Source of the DNA: Beta vulgaris subsp. vulgaris
Lineage: Eukaryota > Streptophyta > Magnoliopsida > Caryophyllales > Amaranthaceae
Direction: 5' to 3'
Assembly: GCF_026745355.1 (NCBI RefSeq)
Contig: NC_079206.1
Location: forward strand, 8,221,531 to 8,285,530
DNA length: 64,000 bases
The position numbers and the translations under genes are program-made. Below, piece by piece: positions 47,589 through 59,747 of this stretch (within the stretch, counting starts at the first letter, position 1; each line of letters starts with the position of its first letter). Below the pieces are notes generated by a model that worked only from the letters and a program-made list of their open reading frames with translations, had not been told where the DNA came from and did not search any database.

Positions 47589-48064
47589 GAAGTTTTTATC
47601 ATTTCCCAACCCAAATATAAACCAAGAAAAAATAGTTGGCCTTTCAAGAAAGGATTGTTTACTCGAGAGTGAAAAAACAATGAGGGAATTTAGGAGGAAT
47701 AGAGGCTATGAAAAATGTAGACCAACCAGTGTTGCAGGGGACAACTGAAAGAATTTTATGAACACGTGAGGGAAGTTGAGGTGTCAATATAGGGAGAGAT
47801 TATAGTGTCCGCTTAAGCCTACAAACACCGCCACGCATATATATAACCAAACATATCACTATATTCACTTATTCAGAGGTTGTTAAAATCTCACGTCTTT
47901 CTTTGCACTCTTATGTATATTTTCCTATAAATATCTTTTCCCACTTTCATCTTTTTTTGCTGCCTTTTTCTTCTTCTTTAAGAGACTTACCTGCAGGTTG
48001 AATTCACTGTTTTTTTAACAGAAAATAAGAGATTTATTATATCCCAACTATTCATCAACATAAA

Positions 48065-49860
48065 ATGGAGTCTCATCTTTCTGAAAGGTCCGTTTTTGTG
48101 CAACTTTCTTGTTTTAGTTTCTTATATAACTTGCATTATACTAGTTGTCTGCCTATGTACCACTACTCTATTATGGAATAAGCGAAATATTATGAAATAA
48201 GCGAAACACTTCTCTTGAAAAGCTCGCATTCAAACGTTTTATTTGTTTTGAATTGGAGCAAGTATGCTAAATTTTTGAATGTAAATCTTGCTTTGAATAT
48301 TCATGTAAAGATTTAGTGCTTCATTCGGAAGTTTCTTCTATATACTAGTTACATGGTCTTCTATATACTAGTTACATGGTCGATGGAGATTTTTACATAT
48401 ACTCGAATTTACTTAGAAATAGGTAGATGGTATATAGAAGTTGCACTATACCTCTTATTTCCCATTATGTAACTCTTATACATCGTGTTCCGTTGAAAGT
48501 TAATTACAAATTTTTTAATTTGGATTGCACTTCCACCTTAAGGTAAATGGACCAACTCCTACCAATTGATTGTTCAATGTGTCAGCCTATACACAGGCCA
48601 ACATAAGAGTAAAGTTTGACCACGTATAATTCCATCTAGGTTAGATGATAATAGATGGAGTAGCATTAAAGCAGAGTTTGACCAGGGAAGAGTTAGCTTC
48701 AGCGTCATTTATGACACTTGCCGTATCAAGGCTAATAGTAATATAGTATGTGGTATTTTAGCTATTAGTTAAAGTTGGTGTTGTTGAATGCACCAGAGCC
48801 AATTTTGCCTTTTTTTTCATGTTGGACAACTCGGGTGTATTTTTCTTAAGACTTGCCAAAGATGTTTAAAGGGTTGATTTTGCATTATTCTTAAGAAGGT
48901 GATCCATAAGGATAACTGACATAAGTTAGATATACACACTCGAATTTTGAGCTGATGTTTGTCCGGCCTAGCTAAACTGTGTAATGTGTGTGTGTGTGTG
49001 TTTCCAGGGCATATATGAACGCCCGTAGACGACGCAATGGGTACAACTCAGTGGCAGAGATTCTAGCAAAATGGAAGATCCACAATGAACAAGTTGGTGG
49101 TGCTACTACAATTGAGGAGCCTAAAAAAAACCCAAGAAAAGGTCCAGCAAGAGGATCAAGAAAAGGATGTATGCCAGGAAAAGGTGGTCCTGAAAACTTA
49201 GAGTGCACTTTCAGAGGAGTTAGACAGAGGACTTGGGGTAAATGGGTAGCCGAAATTCGCGAGCCTATCAACAGTACAGGTGGATATGGTAACAACAATC
49301 AACAAAGCAAAAGAAGCAGAAGGTTATGGCTTGGCACTTTCTCTACTGCTATTGAAGCAGCCTTAGCTTATGATGAAGCTGCCAAGGCTATGTATGGCCC
49401 TTCCGCGATCCTCAACTTCCCTCATCAGAACGAACAACAACACGTTGATCAGCTTCCGTCTTCAGAATCGAGTCAAGGGTCGGAAAAATACAAGGAAATG
49501 AATGAAGAACTTAAGTCACCATGCACGTCTCAGGTGCAGGGTGGTGGAACAAAAGAGGAGTATGTCATGCATTCAGGTGGTGGGAATTACTTGAATTTAG
49601 GATTTGATTATAGTCAAGATTGGGTAATGGAGCCACTAGATGGGTTTGAAGGTGGTAGTTTTGGGTTGAAGCAAGAGGATGATTATGAGTTTAATCAAAA
49701 TAATTTGTTTTATGGTGACTGCTTGTTTCAACACAACAGATCTTCAGATGCTATGCCAAATTACAAGATACAACAGCCTCTGAGTGGATCTTTAGGGATT
49801 GATTTCATCAGTTCTTCAGATTTTTTAAGGCCTAATACCAATCTCGGCGATTTAAACTAA
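48065..49860 (+). CDS. DREB2: DREB2-type AP2/ERF transcription factor (plus-strand paralogue)
   Basis: Exon 1 (48065-48087) encodes MESHLSE and joins in phase 2 to exon 2 (49008-49860), giving 291 residues. The open frame starting at 48988 begins in the intron and is not the true start. The AP2 domain (about 76-147) has [19 protein letters not shown] and [22 protein letters not shown], preceded by the DREB2-type [13 protein letters not shown] block and an Arg-rich NLS (NARRRRNGY). The loop between EIREP and RLWLG is about 14 residues longer than in canonical DREB2 proteins. The C-terminal half is acidic and aromatic. The intron occupies the same phase and place as in the minus-strand paralogue. 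The acceptor at 49006-49007 directly follows a (TG)n tract. Predicted role: DRE-dependent stress gene activation in the nucleus. Confidence 0.9.
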
Positions 49861-50921
49861 AAGCCGCAGGCACAGTTCCGGTTCTTCCGGCAAGGACCGA
49901 AACATGTCTGTGGTTTTCTTTTCCAAGTCTATGGCTTCAGAAAAGTTTTTTTTGTCCAGCTGCAGCCTAAGAGTTTCGTTTTCCGGCTGTTCATGCAAGT
50001 CATTGGCTTCGAGGCGTTTTTAGGCTGCTTCCTGGGATAGTTTTTGGCTGAAATTTTTCTTAGGATTAATAATTTCATGGATTAGTAAGTCTATCTGGTA
50101 ATAAGGCTTGGTAATGACAGTAGGATCGGAATGTAGGTTTTTACCTTCTCTAACAGAGGAAGGTGGAGAAGAGTTTTTTTTACCACATATTTGGTCCTAA
50201 TACTAGTACTAGTAATTTTAGATGGTTCTCTTTTGTTCTATAGCTAAAACATGTAACATCAACCAGTGTTGAATCAGTGGTTTTCGCTGTGCGTTTCACA
50301 AGCAGCGTTATCAATGTTCCAACTAGTACTTCTGCTAAAATTATTCGACGCCCCCATTAAGTTCTGCTTTTCGTATATTATCCTCCCTGATTAAGGATGC
50401 AGAGATAAGATATTACTGGATAAAGAGAGCAAATTCATCATACTTTCACACTCCTGTTATTGAAATACACAAAGATGCTCATAAAGTTTTAGCTATGCGT
50501 AGATAAAAAGTAAACTGAACTATATTCTCCATGTACATCAGATAGACATGCAACTAACAGTTCCGCGGTCATAGATTATGTACTCATGTGCTTCCAGTCT
50601 CCAATACACATATTTAACTGTTCATATTTTGCTGTAAGTAATAAAAATTGTGAGATCCGCATTCTGAATATAAAATATCGAAATAAATCTGACAAGATCT
50701 TATATGGCTATGTTTTTAGCTTATTGTACCTACTAAGTACTTATATCTCTTACCACCCTGTAAAAAAAAAAAAATCTCTTACTACAAGTGCAAAGAATAG
50801 AAAGAAACAGAGGCAATAGATGTGTTAGGATCATTGTCTGTCATCTGTCATTCAAATAAAGCCAACAAGCATATTCTTGAGCCAAGCATACTCTTGAAAA
50901 TTAAGATATGCTTAAAACCGT
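49861..50921. other. 3' flank of the DREB2 gene
   Basis: The first few hundred bases are probably 3' UTR. The remainder is AT-rich with no recognised gene or repeat up to the Mutator-like element; its last 10 bp (50912-50921) are the left target duplication. Confidence 0.45.
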
Positions 50922-51929
50922 GAGGTATGATAAATCTATATCAGATATAGGTTTCATAACCTATATCATGGGCAATTTTGTCATTTCAAATAACTTAGTA
51001 AAATGGAATGCAAAAGCAAGGGAATGGGGTATTCCCCCTCATTCCATAAGTTAGTTCAATCTCTCTCCTCAACCTAACTCCTCAACCTCAGTCATCATCC
51101 CACCCACCGGAGACCCACCCACCAGAACCGGAAGGTTTGAAGCCGGAATTCGCCGGAAAATTCGCCGGAAAGAGGCGTAACTGTGTTTTTTCGTGAATTG
51201 AAGGTATGTTTAATTACTTGAAAATTGTGTGGTGTACATCAAGAAATTTCTTGGGTTTTTTAAATTTCGTGGGTTTAATTCATGAAAATTGCATGTTAAA
51301 GTTCTAAACATGTCTTAATTTCGTGTATTATAAGTAGCAAATTTCATGTTTTTTCCATTCGTGGGTTTGTTTTATGGTGGTGTTAGAGCAAATTGAGTGG
51401 GTTTTATGCTGTGGAATTTGATACGAGTTATTTGATGGTGATTTTTGTTCTGAAATTTGACTTTTTACTTCTTGAAATTGCTTATTTTCTGGTAATTTAT
51501 ATTACTTTGTGTTATAGAACTTTTAGCAGTTCACCTAAAAACATTACAAAACGTTATAGAACATTATTGGGTCTTTACTTTTAAGTTTATGAGTTACATT
51601 TTAATTCTAACAATTTTTGTTCATAATTGTAGCCGATAGTTTAATGCAAGTCAGGGGTGGTGGAGGAAGATTTCACAGCGAAATGAATAGATAACAATGA
51701 CATGTTCGTTGTATTTTGCGCGTCGGATTGCTTTCTTTTGTAACGATCTAATGCAAGTGTAATTTTAAGTACCTCACTTAGCATTCTAATGGTTGTATGG
51801 ATGATGTTAAGTACTTTGTATGATTATTGTTTTATGAATATGTGAACTTATCATTTTGTATTTAAAATGAAGCATCATATTGTGTTTATCATTTCCGCTA
51901 TATTGTCAACAACATATCTAATGGTGTCA

Positions 51930-52290
51930 AAATTACAACATATTTTGTTTCTCCATTGTTATGTATTGTCGAAATTGATTTAATAATAGAGAGAAATAGT
52001 GTTATAATTGCAATGTATTGTGTTTCTGCGTTGCCATATATTGTCAAATATGATAGATATGGTGTTAAAATTGCAACATATTTTGTTTCTCCATTGTTAT
52101 GTATTGTCGAAATTGATATAATAATAGAGAGAAATAGTGTTATAATTGCAATGTATTGTGTTTCTGCGTTGCCATATATTGTCAAATATGACAGATATGG
52201 TGTTAAAATTGCAACATATTTTGTTTCTCCATTGTTAAGTACTGTCGAAATTGATATAATAATATAGAGAAATGGTGTTATAATTGCAAC
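51930..52290. repeat. 138-bp tandem repeats built from ~69-bp half-units
   Basis: The phrase TTGCAATGTATTGTGTTTCT recurs at 52009, 52146 and 52284 (137-138 bp apart). Between these, a diverged half-unit (TTGCAACATATTTTGTTTCT) recurs with the same period, so the 138-bp unit is a dimer of ~69-bp monomers. Confidence 0.85.
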
Positions 52291-55140
52291 GTATTGTGTT
52301 TCTGCGCTGCCATATATTGTCAAATATGATAGATATGGTGTTCATGTGAACATTTTCCACGCATGCCTTTTTTTTTCTTAATAAACCACATCGTAAATTA
52401 CTTACATATGTGACATTAAAATAGTGTTATTAGTAGTCAATCCCTCAGATTGAAAAATGAAATGCGTAAACTTTTTTGTCATTAACGTTCAATATAATAT
52501 TGGTTTTGGGTAATTTATTGTTAAAAGGTTTATTAGTATATATATATGATGAGTTACAAAAATTAAGATTATACACTAATATATAGAAATGGTGTTATAA
52601 TTGCAACGTATTGTGTTTCTGCGTTGCCATATATTGTCAAATATGATAGATATGGTGTTCTTGTTGTGAACATTTTTCCACGCATGTCTTTTTTTTCTTA
52701 ATAAACCACATCGTAAATTACTTATGTTTGTGACATTAAACTAGTGTTATTAGTGGTCAATCCCTCATATTGAAAAATGAAATGCGTAAACTTTTTTTCC
52801 ATTAACGTTCAATATAATATTGGTTTTGGGTAATTTATTGTTAAAAGGTTTATTAGTATAATATATGATAAGTCACAAAAATTAAGATTATACACTAATA
52901 GATAGAAATGGTGTTATAATTGCAACGTATTGTGTTTCTGCGTTGCCATATATTGTCAAATATGATAGATATGGTGTTCTTGTTGTGAACATTTTTCCAC
53001 GCATGTCTTTTTTTTCTTAATAAACCACATCGTAAATTACTTATGTTTGTGACATTAAACTAGTGTTATTAGTAGTCAATCCCTCATATTGAAAAATGAA
53101 ATGCGTAAACTTTTTTCCATTAACGTTCAATATAATATTGGTTTTGGGTAATTTATTGTTAAAAGGTTTATTAGTATATATATATGATAAGTCACAAAAA
53201 TTAAGATTATACACTAATTGATAGAATTGGTGTTATAATTGCAACGTATTGTGTTTCTGCGCTGCCATATATTGTCAAATATGATAAATATGGTGTTCTT
53301 GTGACCATTTTTCCACGCATGTCTTTTTTTTCTGAATAAACCACATCGTAAATTACTTATGATTGTGACATTAAACTAGTGTTATTAGTAGTCAATCCCT
53401 CATATTGAAAAATGAAATGCGTAAACTTTTTTTCCATTAACGTTCAATATAATATTGGTTTTGGGTAATTTATTGTTAAAAGGTTTATTAGTATATTAAT
53501 ATGATAAGTCACAAAAATTAAGATTATACACTAATAGATAGAAATGGTGTTATAATTGCAACGTATTGTGTTTCTGCGTTGCCATATATTGTCAAATATG
53601 ATAGATATGGTGTTCTTGTTGTGAACATTTTTCCACGCATGTCTTTTTTTTCTTAATAAACCACATCGTAAATTACTTATGTTTGTGACATTAAACTAGT
53701 GTTATTAGTAGTCAATCCCTCATATTGAATAATGAAATGCGTAAACTTTTTTTTCATTAACGTTCAATATAATATTGGTTTTGGGTAATTTATTGTTAAA
53801 AGGTTTATTAGTATATATATATGATAAGTCACAAAAATTAAGATTATACACTAATAGATAGAAATGGTGTTATAATTGCAACGTATTGTGTTTCTGCGCT
53901 GCCATATATTGTCAAATATGATAGATATGGTGTTCTTGTGACCATTTTTCCACGCATGTCTTTTTTTTCTGAATAAACCACATCGTAAATTACTTATGAT
54001 TGTGACATTAAACTAGTGTTATTAGTAGTCAATCCCTCATATTGAAAAATGAAATGCGTAAACTTTTTTTCCATTAACGTTCAATATAATATTGGTTTTG
54101 GGTAATTTATTGTTAAAAGGTTTATTAGTATATATATATATATGATAAGTCACAAAAATTAAGATTATACACTAATAGATAGAAATGGTGTTATAATTGC
54201 AACGTATTGTGTTTCTGCGTTGCCATATATTGTCAAATATGATAGATATGGTGTTCTTGTTGTGAACATTTTTCCACGCATGTCTTTTTTTTCTTAATAA
54301 ACCACATCGTAAATTACTTATGTTTGTGACATTAAACTAGTGTTATTAGTAGTCAATCCCTCATATTGAAAAATGAAATGCGTAAACTTTTTTTCCATTA
54401 ACGTTCAATATAATATTGGTTTTGGGTAATTTATTGTTAAAAGGTTTATTAGTATATATATATGATAAGTCACAAAAATTAAGATTATACACTAATAGAT
54501 AGAAATGGTGTTATAATTGCAACGTATTGTGTTTCTGCGCTGCCATATATTGTCAAATATGATAGATATGGTGTTCTTGTGAACATTTTTCCACGCATGC
54601 CTTTTTTTCTTAATAAACCACATCGTAAATTACTTATGTTTGTGACATTAAACTAGTGTTATTAGTAGTCAATCCCTCATATCGAAAAATGAAATGCGTA
54701 AACTTTTTTTTCATTAACGTTCAATATAATATTGGTTTTGGGTAATTTATTGTTAAATGGTTTATTAGTATATATATATGATAAGTCAAAAAAATTAAGA
54801 TTATACACTAATACATAGAAATGGTGTTATAATTGCAATGTATTGTGTTTCTGCGTTGCCATATATTGTCAAATATGATAGATATGGTGTTCGTGTGAAC
54901 ATTTTCCACGCATGCCTTTTTTCTTAATAAATCCCATCGTAAATTATTAACGTCGCATTAAAATTGTGTTATTAGTAGTCAATCATTCAGATGTGAAAAA
55001 CGAACTAATATGCAACAACTTTTTTTCCATTAACATTCAATGTAATATTCGTTTTGGTTAATTTATACATGTTATAAGGTTTATTTGTATATAAATGATT
55101 TTATTGGATGATAACTCACACAAATTAAGATTATACACTA
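52284..55140. repeat. ~319-bp tandem array, nine units
   Basis: The phrase TTGCAACGTATTGTGTTTCT starts units at 52284, 52601, 52920, 53239, 53556, 53876, 54197, 54517 and 54833 (316-321 bp spacing); the last unit is diverged and decays by about 55140. Each unit contains one ~69-bp monomer plus ~250 bp (including CCACATCGTAAATTACTTAT and AACGTTCAATATAATATTGG). Confidence 0.92.
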
Positions 55141-55845
55141 GTATTGTTTTCTTGAAAATATGATGGTTTTGTTGTATAAAAAAATAAAAACAATTTTTTA
55201 TAATATAAATTTTTTGTAGCTTAATGTTATTATTATCAATTTATTAACTAATGAAAATAAAGACATGGTATTGTGTTTATCAGTTAGGCTATATTCTGAA
55301 CAACATATGTGATGGTCATGTCTTTTTTGTACAATGCAGATACATATTGTGTTTCTACGCATGCTTTGTTCATCTTTGAATTATCTAATTTTTGTATTGA
55401 ATTGTTCATCTCTGAATTATCTGATTTTTGATTCTTCTCCCAGCTCTCGACCTCCATGAAAGCCCAATTTTATTCTCCAAATTTCCACAATATCTTCAAA
55501 ACAAGCAAATTGACGAGGCCTTTTTTCCACAATTCAACAACATTTAATTTCCCACTTAATTTAGTTTTTATTTCTCTCCATAATAAAAATAAAGTTAGCT
55601 GTAAGAATTTTGGAGTTTTGGAGAATGGCTTTCTGTTTGGTCAGATCAATTGTAAGAGAGGAGAGAGAGAGGATGTTACTTTTTTCCCATTCCCTTCCAT
55701 TCCCCCTTCTATTCCCTTTCAAATATGTTTTCTGAATTTAATACATTATTTTTGTACTTCAACCTTTTCACAACATTACTTTTTCAATTTTATATTGGTG
55801 ATATAGGTTATGCTGCCTATATCTGATATAGATTTATCATACCTC

Positions 55846-58800
55846 TTAAAACCGTAGTATATAACAAGTTGCGTTCCATTCCAAGTTTGACAAAGGCACA
55901 GATAGCAAAAAGTTGTTACTGTATCTGAGCTCAATGGCTGTACATTTCAAAAACAAACTGTAATCTCCACTTGTATACCCACAGAAAAAGTACCAACGCT
56001 TCCTTCAGTCAAATTGCAACAGCAAGACATCTGCCAGTCGTTTCGTCCAATCACAATAACGCTAGCACACATCTCAGAAGCAGTGGCAGCATGCTGATGC
56101 TTCATTTACAAAACAGCTGCCCTTTCCAGCTGAAAAGTACAAACAAGAGTTCAAAATTGGATTGCTGCTAAAACAAATATCCATGACTGTTCTTAGGCAG
56201 ATATAAACTCACATCAGCAGATAAGGCATGTCATCTTATCAACTTTGAAATTATCAATTTCATTTGTTAGTGACCAAAATACCCCTATTTGCTGTGGTTT
56301 TATCTTCACCATAGACAAAAATCCTGAACTGTGATTCTATCTCCTGAGTTTCAATGACCCCTCAACCCAGGGTCAATTCATGACGTTTTCCTAGCATGAC
56401 AGGGAAGAGAAAGACGGACAAGACTCTGCAGTGTAGTTGGCATATCTAAGCCAGATGGAGGGAGGGTGGGACGACTGTAACTGAGAAGTAGCTTCAACAC
56501 CCGCGCGAGCTGCACATAAGCGGGTACAGTTTGGGAAAAGTGACAATTTTCTCCCTATGTTAGCAATCATATAAATGATGATGAGTCAATTAATACTCCT
56601 ATTCAGTGCAGAGATTTAAGGATGTTGCCAGAATAGCAACTTACTTTTATGATTCCAGAAATCTATAGCTGCAGAATACCCAAGCTAGCTCTACAACATA
56701 ATTGTTAATTTCCGCAGGGATTCTTCTATCAGATATCTAGAGCGAGTTACAATCGTTTCTACTTTCTTGGCCATATCCAGCTCTAATAGAAAGAGATTGA
56801 TTAGTGCAACTTGTTTATCCAATCCTACCATTTTGGCTCTTCTTTTTCTAACTTTCTTATACTTCTATTTACCTTCAATCACCATTTGATTATTCTCGAT
56901 TTCTACATATTCACCTAACTTCCTCTATCCTCTCCAGGTATATCAGCTAATAGAGGGACAGACAATCGGTTTTAAGAAAGATGAGTCGGCTGTTGTAATT
57001 TCCTTGTATTTGCATGCAAAGTCCGGATTGCATTTATCTTATTCTCTTTTCCATAAAGTTATAATGTCTACAACATCTAGCATGAATCAATCTTAACAAA
57101 AAACCTGAACATTAGTTACCAATAATTTACCATGTTAAAAACTGTACATAAAGATCTCCAAGTTTTAGAACATGAACAAGGCTTAGCATCTGACCAGGTT
57201 CAAATTTCAATGCAAACAGAAACTGATTTAATAAAAACATGCTAATTGCCGGGTCAACTATTACACTGAATCAAGTAAAAAGTTGCTGACTTTAGCATCT
57301 ATAAGCAACAACAGTCTCAGTCTCTCAGCAAAAGAAAAAAGGTATTAAGAAATAGGATCTCCACAAGACCACCATCGCACCACCATAACATTGTGAAATC
57401 TTCACAGAGAAAATTTTGAACTTCAAAACTTTATATAATTTATCTTGTCTTATCTCTATATTTGGAGCTAGTAGCAGAAGGCTATACCAAGGAAAGAAAC
57501 ACAACTGGATGAATGGGAAGAGCGTCTTGTAAATCTGTAACCCTCATCCTAACCCCCCCCCCCCCCCCAACCAAATAACGACAAGCACGAAAAATCTGAT
57601 GGCAAGAGGTAGCACTCGTAAATTTGGAAACCCCCACACTACACTAACCCCAACCCCCCCCCCCCTCTTCTCCAAACACAACGACAAGCAGGAGAACAAA
57701 ATGTGTAAACTTCAAATCTCACACTAGAATGGTAGAACCCAAATACTTACACAGGTATAGATTTGAAAAGATGAGGTAAGTTATCAATAGAGCACGTACA
57801 AGCAAGCCTGTCTGCCTCAGTGGATGCAACTAGTCAAACGCACTTATCTAGAACCAGGACTTCCCAATTTCGAAAGAAGATACCCTTTTCTTTTTAAAGT
57901 GATCCCTTTTGACTTAAAAGTCACCCTTTTGGGCTAAAAGTGACGTGTCTTACAATAAATTATTGTGCACACAAGATTTGTTGTATACTCATTACTAATC
58001 TAAGAAACAAAGAAAAAAAGAAAACAAGCGTAATTACAGAAGCAATGTTAAAGTGCTTCTTGAAAGTTGGTCCAAGCGCTTATGGCTGAATTGGCAGTAT
58101 CTGTCACAAAAGCAGAATCTATTCAGCCACAATGTCTCGCTCTAAACATGCAGATAAACCCTGAAAAGCTCTATCTCAATTTTTTTATAAGAGCTAATTA
58201 ACCCTCATTTAATTATATCTTTATCCAAAGCTGTCTATCAAACTGAAAATCAAAGATAGGCAAAGAAAAAAAAAGGGGCAGACATCAAAACAGCCCTGAC
58301 TCTAAGACCTATTTTACTATTCCATGTATGAGTTGCCCAAAAGTGACACCTTAACACTCTTTGACCCCTTGCTATGAGAAACTGTCTCTCATATGTTAGA
58401 AAAGCCCACCCTTAAAAGTATGTTACTCAAAGTCTCCATTTCACCACAGGCGTCTAGTGGACATGGGTATGGACACTTGACATTTCAGTTTGAATAAAAA
58501 TTTCTCCTTTTTGCCACGAAATAGCTGAATTCAACACTTGTACTCTGACCCCTGTCTAACACAAATATCCCGAGTCTGAGTAACATGGCTTAGGAGTTAG
58601 AAATCTCTCACCTTAAGTTAGTCTTTCAAACTGAGAAGCAAAGATCCGTGGAAAAGATAAGGGTCAGGAAAGCCTTCACTGTTGGACATAATTTACATAT
58701 ATACTCGTCAAGCATTGAATGAGAAACAATCCCTCCTATTTATTTGTGCACGCTGTGTACCCTCGGAAGCTATCAAAGGCGAAAATGAGCAACAGGGAGG

Positions 58801-59747
58801 ATTAGAATAGCAACAAAAAAAGACCTAGAAATATCAAAGTTCCTCAAACACGACCGAAATTTCAATAAGGTACAGCACAAAACATCCTAATTAAAATAGG
58901 AAATTGTTAGATTATATTCTCCAAAAGTCCAAAACCAAGATGCAAGAGACGGAAATAAATAATAAATAAACCAGCACCACACAAAGTATAAGGTTTCGAG
59001 ATAGAGGACCTAGACATAATGAGCAAGGAGGGGACAACCTGTGCTTGTTCTCCGAAAACTAGTACCAATATTCTAATCAGAATAATCCTTCATCCAAATT
59101 CTAACCGTTTCCTTATATTGAGCCATTTTGGACAGCTGTCACCTTAACAAAATGATATTAGGGAGAAATATCGAAGGGATTATCTAATGCATTGAGTATA
59201 CAGTAATGGTTGACTCTTTTCAACTCGTATTTTTTCCGACTTACCAGAAATTGTCTTAACCAAATTAAACTTATCTTGGTGAGCTGAACTTGCTTTGGCT
59301 AAGCTTGTTTTTATAAATGATTAGATATCTAGTTTGTTAAAAATAACAACAATGATAAACATCAACGGGTATACACAGAGAACATTGAGCACTCCTAGGA
59401 GGTTTTCACTATGACACTAGCCCAATACCCATTTCTTCCAGACATTCATCACATCTGCGTATTAAAAAGAGAAATTTTCATATACTTGCACACTATCAAC
59501 CAATTATAGATAAATCTAAACCCACTAGAACAGAAAGATAATTGGTAGGTACAATACTAAACTCAAAATACACATAATCCAGTAACAATGAAATTCCATA
59601 GTCTATCATCATCTTAGAATGAGCTTGCAGCATCATATTCAACTTTTCACAGTATGATAAGCAATGATAATGAAGTCATAAGAAATTCAAGGAGTGTTAC
59701 CTGAAACTAGAACAAAAATATGCCCAATTTTATCCACAACCACCCAA
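55846..59747. other. Spacer 3' of the Abraxas-like gene
   Basis: No coding exon could be supported on either strand. The stretch has moderate complexity, two poly-C tracts (about 57555-57568 and 57654-57664), and no clear transposon ends. Part of it may be 3' UTR or non-coding transcript, which cannot be decided here. Confidence 0.4.

Larger units (their letters stand above)
44171..48064. other. Shared upstream region of the divergent DREB2 pair
   Basis: It holds a 170-bp-family MITE (44524-44692), a Stowaway MITE (44824-45082), an (AT)n run (45339-45367), two related SINEs (45389-45502 minus, 47459-47588 plus), a strong hairpin (45898-45969), another MITE (46386-46624) and a small MITE (46876-47063). 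No gene is supportable. Confidence 0.6.
50922..55845. mobile_element. Non-autonomous Mutator-like element carrying a satellite array
   Basis: The ends are inverted repeats: GAGGTATGATAAATCTATAT... at 50922 and its complement ending at 55845, 30 identical bases, then 3 mismatches, then 14 more identical bases. The 10-bp sequence TTAAAACCGT flanks both sides (50912-50921 and 55846-55855), a perfect duplication of the 9-11 bp size typical of Mutator-like elements. No transposase is encoded. The interior holds unique UTR-like DNA on the left (about 50970-51900), a tandem array (about 51930-55140), and AT-rich DNA on the right. The 4.9-kb length is well beyond a MITE. Confidence 0.9.

Noticed and set aside
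51898..52323. Open frame of 141 residues (and one on the other strand) across the 138-bp repeats
   Set aside because: The period is divisible by three, so a stop-free unit keeps both strands open. The repeated 46-residue pattern has no known domain and stops as soon as the period changes to ~319 bp.
55456..55806. 116-residue frame at the right end of the Mutator-like element
   Set aside because: No recognisable domain, runs into the terminal inverted repeat, and composition is that of AT-rich filler.
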